DNA from: Clostridiaceae bacterium UBA4839
GTDB taxonomy: Bacteria > Bacillota > Clostridia > Clostridiales > Caloramatoraceae
Assembly: GCA_002400085.1 (NCBI GenBank)
Contig: DHEX01000004.1
Coordinates: 1-6,471 of the forward strand
Direction: 5' to 3'
DNA length: 6,471 nt
The notes under the pieces are model-generated. The model was not told where the DNA came from and did not search any database. It saw only the letters and a program-made list of their open reading frames with translations. The first letter of the stretch is position 1. Each line of letters opens with the position of its first letter. Below are positions 5,310 to 6,471 of the stretch, one piece after another. The translations under genes were made by a program, and so were the position numbers.

Positions 5310-5371
5310 ACCACGCACCCAACATAGCTTGAGGGGATAGAACGAATGTCTTTTGGACTATCTCGGAAGCA
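5310..5371 (-). repeat. GC-richer intergenic block A, related to block B at 6230-6280
   Basis: Two short stretches here match the intergenic region beyond the methyltransferase: 5359-5371 (TGCTTCCGAGATA, 11 of 13) and 5310-5330 (AAGCTATGTTGGGTGCGTGGT, 16 of 21 against 6230-6250). All seven differences are transitions. The spacing between the two stretches is 28 bases here and 17 there. The block is less AT-rich than its surroundings and is flanked by perfect palindromes (TTGATATCAA at 5299-5308, CTACCGGTAG at 5392-5401). It could be an old dispersed repeat, a decayed gene or an RNA. On the plus strand a 36-codon frame with a GAGGGGA site (5346-5456) crosses it; I do not consider that frame a supported gene. 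Confidence 0.35.
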
Positions 5372-5409
5372 TATCCATGATATTTTTGGCACTACCGGTA
5401 GACAAGAAC

Positions 5410-5449
5410 ATATCACATATTTTTATATTTTCATAAAAATGTGTGATAT
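5410..5449 (-). terminator. Long hairpin after the methyltransferase gene
   Basis: Inverted arms of 17 bp (5410-5426 and 5433-5449) with one G·T wobble around a 6-base loop lie 53 bp past the methyltransferase stop codon. On the minus strand the stem is not followed by a U-run, so it may act as an mRNA 3'-end stabiliser or a weak terminator. The hairpin is certain, the role less so. Confidence 0.5.
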
Positions 5450-5502
5450 ATATTAATTATATTATATTATGTAATAAGGATAGTTTAAATATCTTTGATT
5501 TG

Positions 5503-6138
5503 TTAAAATCGCCTGTTTCTTACTGTTAATACTCCTGCGCAGTGTGATATTTTAATATATGTGCAGCAATATTTATCATTAAGAATTTCTTTAATTTCTT
5601 CTGCTACAAAATAAACCTCATCATTATCCCAAAGCTCTTTATATCTTGCTTTGCTCCTCTCTAATTCATCTCTTGTTTCAAATGAAATATCACCTATTAT
5701 TATCTTTCCTTTTGGACTTAAAATATTAAAAAGCGATTTTATAAAACTAATTTTTTCTTTATCTGTTAAGTGGTGAATTGCATATGTACTAATTATATAA
5801 TCAAAACGGCTGTTCTTAATTTCATCGGGTAATCCTTTAGAAAAATCCCAACTTATTAATGTTGCATTGGGCATTTTGCGTTTCGCAATATTTATCATGT
5901 TATTTGAAAAATCAATACCTGTAATACTATAACCATCATTGTATAATTTAGTTGTTAATATTCCAGTTCCAAATCCAATATCTAAAACATTAGAGCCATT
6001 TTGCTCTCTTACTTGGTTATAAATATAATTTAATACATCTTTATAACCTGCAAACGGATATTCATTATTTTCTTCGCTAATATTTACACTCTTGTCATAG
6101 TCGCCTGCCCATAAATCAAAACCTTTATTGTTCAACAT
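5503..6138 (-). CDS. Class I SAM-dependent methyltransferase, YrrT-like
   Basis: A complete 211-aa cytosolic methyltransferase with the Rossmann-like class I fold. Motif I is VLDIGFGTG (51-59), the acidic end of the second strand is D76 in ITGIDFS, motif II-type contact is D98 in LISWDFS, and the post-motif region FDYIISTYAIHHLTDKEK (112-129) with the LSPKGKIIIGD strand (140-150) completes the SAM-binding core. The opening FDLWAGDYDKSV and the phrase TYAIHHLTDKEK are close to YrrT, the putative methyltransferase encoded next to methionine salvage genes in Bacillus. Here no salvage genes are adjacent, so substrate cannot be inferred from context (the phosphorylase-family gene is 3 kb away and separate). 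The ATG at 6136-6138 has AGAGGA 9 nt upstream. It appears monocistronic: a hairpin at 5410-5449 follows, and 174 bp separate it from the upstream gene. Confidence 0.86.
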   Translation of the reverse strand: MLNNKGFDLWAGDYDKSVNISEENNEYPFAGYKDVLNYIYNQVREQNGSNVLDIGFGTGILTTKLYNDGYSITGIDFSNNMINIAKRKMPNATLISWDFSKGLPDEIKNSRFDYIISTYAIHHLTDKEKISFIKSLFNILSPKGKIIIGDISFETRDELERSKARYKELWDNDEVYFVAEEIKEILNDKYCCTYIKISHCAGVLTVRNRRF

Positions 6139-6229
6139 TTTTCTTATCCTCTATTCTTAAATCTAAATTAATTTATCCTACCCACACCTACGAAATAATA
6201 TAAGAAAGCTTCAAATTAAAAACTACCGA

Positions 6230-6280
6230 ACTACACACTCAGCATGGCTTAGACTGGTGACGGAGTATATTTCAGAAGCA
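6230..6280 (-). repeat. GC-richer intergenic block B, related to block A
   Basis: Positions 6268-6280 (TGCTTCTGAAATA) and 6230-6250 (AAGCCATGCTGAGTGTGTAGT) match block A in the same order and orientation, with only transitions between them. The two blocks bracket the methyltransferase gene as direct repeats about 0.9 kb apart. A 24-codon frame on the minus strand covers block B but has no ribosome binding site of note. The rest of 6139-6312 shows no gene and no convincing promoter. Confidence 0.3.
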
Positions 6281-6312
6281 GTCGCTTGTAAGTGCATTTT
6301 TTCTGCTTATAT

Positions 6313-6471
6313 CTACTTCCAATCTGATATATTGTATTTACCCAATAGTTCCCGTGATAATTTCATGCCTTTATCTGTAATTGCTACGGATTTGGAACGG
6401 AAGCTTCCCTGTCGGATATAGTCTTCCTCATCCAATTCATTAATAATATCAAAATCATATCCCTTCCAAGC
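6313..6471 (-). CDS. C-terminal end of a DUF6429-type protein (runs off the window)
   Basis: Fifty-two codons and a TAG stop (6313-6315); the 5' part lies beyond the right edge. The segment reads AWKGYDFDIINELDEEDYIR and continues with RSKSVAITDKGMKLSRELLG, which is the AWKG-(D/W)D, then KSV-(x)-(T/L)T-(x)-G, ending pattern of the DUF6429 family: a small, helical, probably winged-helix-like domain of unknown function. G18-to-L35-type spacing between the AWKG block and the SKSV block is as expected. No terminator of strength follows; a weak 6-bp AAGCAG/CTGCTT dyad surrounds 6277-6308. Because only the C-terminus is visible, I cannot say whether the gene is complete. Confidence 0.68.
   Translation of the reverse strand, partial: AWKGYDFDIINELDEEDYIRQGSFRSKSVAITDKGMKLSRELLGKYNISDWK

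Noticed and set aside
5346..5456. Plus-strand 36-codon frame with a GAGGGGA Shine-Dalgarno-like site.
   Set aside because: Its last third is made by the 5410-5449 hairpin, and no protein family is recognisable. It may be chance within intergenic block A.
5300..6290. Cassette-like arrangement (GNAT and methyltransferase genes with repeats) suggesting integron attC sites.
   Set aside because: A GTTGGGT string fits the GTTRRRY core in block A, but no matching RYYYAAC partner is at a suitable distance, block B has no core site, and no integrase is in the window.
6283..6310. GTAAGTG string next to the DUF6429 end, slightly like the GTAAGCG end of IS66 elements.
   Set aside because: Only a few bases agree, and no second end or IS66 gene is in the window.
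1..6471. Search for a CRISPR array, tRNA or rRNA genes.
   Set aside because: No regularly spaced direct repeats and no cloverleaf or rRNA-like segments were seen.

Overview
The window looks like chromosomal DNA from a low-GC Gram-positive of the Clostridium type. The evidence is a strongly AT-rich base composition, GAGG/AAGGGGA-type ribosome binding sites, TTG and GTG starts, a T-box-like leader RNA, and proteins of typical Firmicutes families (YdbC/PC4, YcxB, FakA-type domain, YrrT-like methyltransferase). Every gene I can support is on the minus strand, so the region reads from right to left. It is an accessory patchwork of short monocistronic units, remnants and one transposase. I see no single pathway.

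Reading in the direction of transcription: 6313-6471 is the C-terminal end of a DUF6429-type protein that runs off the window. A GC-richer intergenic stretch follows (6230-6280). Next is a 211-aa SAM-dependent methyltransferase (5503-6138), ended by a long hairpin (5410-5449). A second intergenic stretch (5310-5371) resembles the first in two short blocks. Then comes a 144-aa GNAT acetyltransferase (4807-5241). Directly behind its stop codon, in the same frame, lies a 58-codon open remnant without a start.

That remnant runs into a good extended -10 promoter (4629-4656), which drives an 83-aa stand-alone protein resembling the C-terminal part of FakA (4339-4590). Its true start is an internal ATG with an ideal Shine-Dalgarno. 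After it comes a leader with T-box hallmarks (about 4154-4310: stem III, T-box bulge, antiterminator/terminator pair and U-tract). The only thing this leader can control here is a 43-codon fragment of the N-terminus of another GNAT acetyltransferase (3986-4117), so it appears to be an orphaned T-box.

Further left are a 323-aa membrane protein made of two YcxB-like halves (2860-3831), whose promoter has a dyad bracketing the -10; a 73-aa YdbC/PC4 single-stranded nucleic acid binding protein (2407-2628) with a near-consensus promoter and a terminator; a nucleoside phosphorylase-family enzyme (1335-2141); and a Y1/HUH transposase with a DnaA-domain-IV-like C-terminus (248-1171). The transposase ribosome binding site sits in the 3' arm of a 13-bp hairpin, an arrangement expected to silence it in read-through transcripts.

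The best candidates for a second look are the orphan T-box with its truncated target, the RBS-sequestering hairpin of the transposase, the duplicated YcxB protein with its operator-like dyad, and the two related intergenic blocks on either side of the methyltransferase gene.
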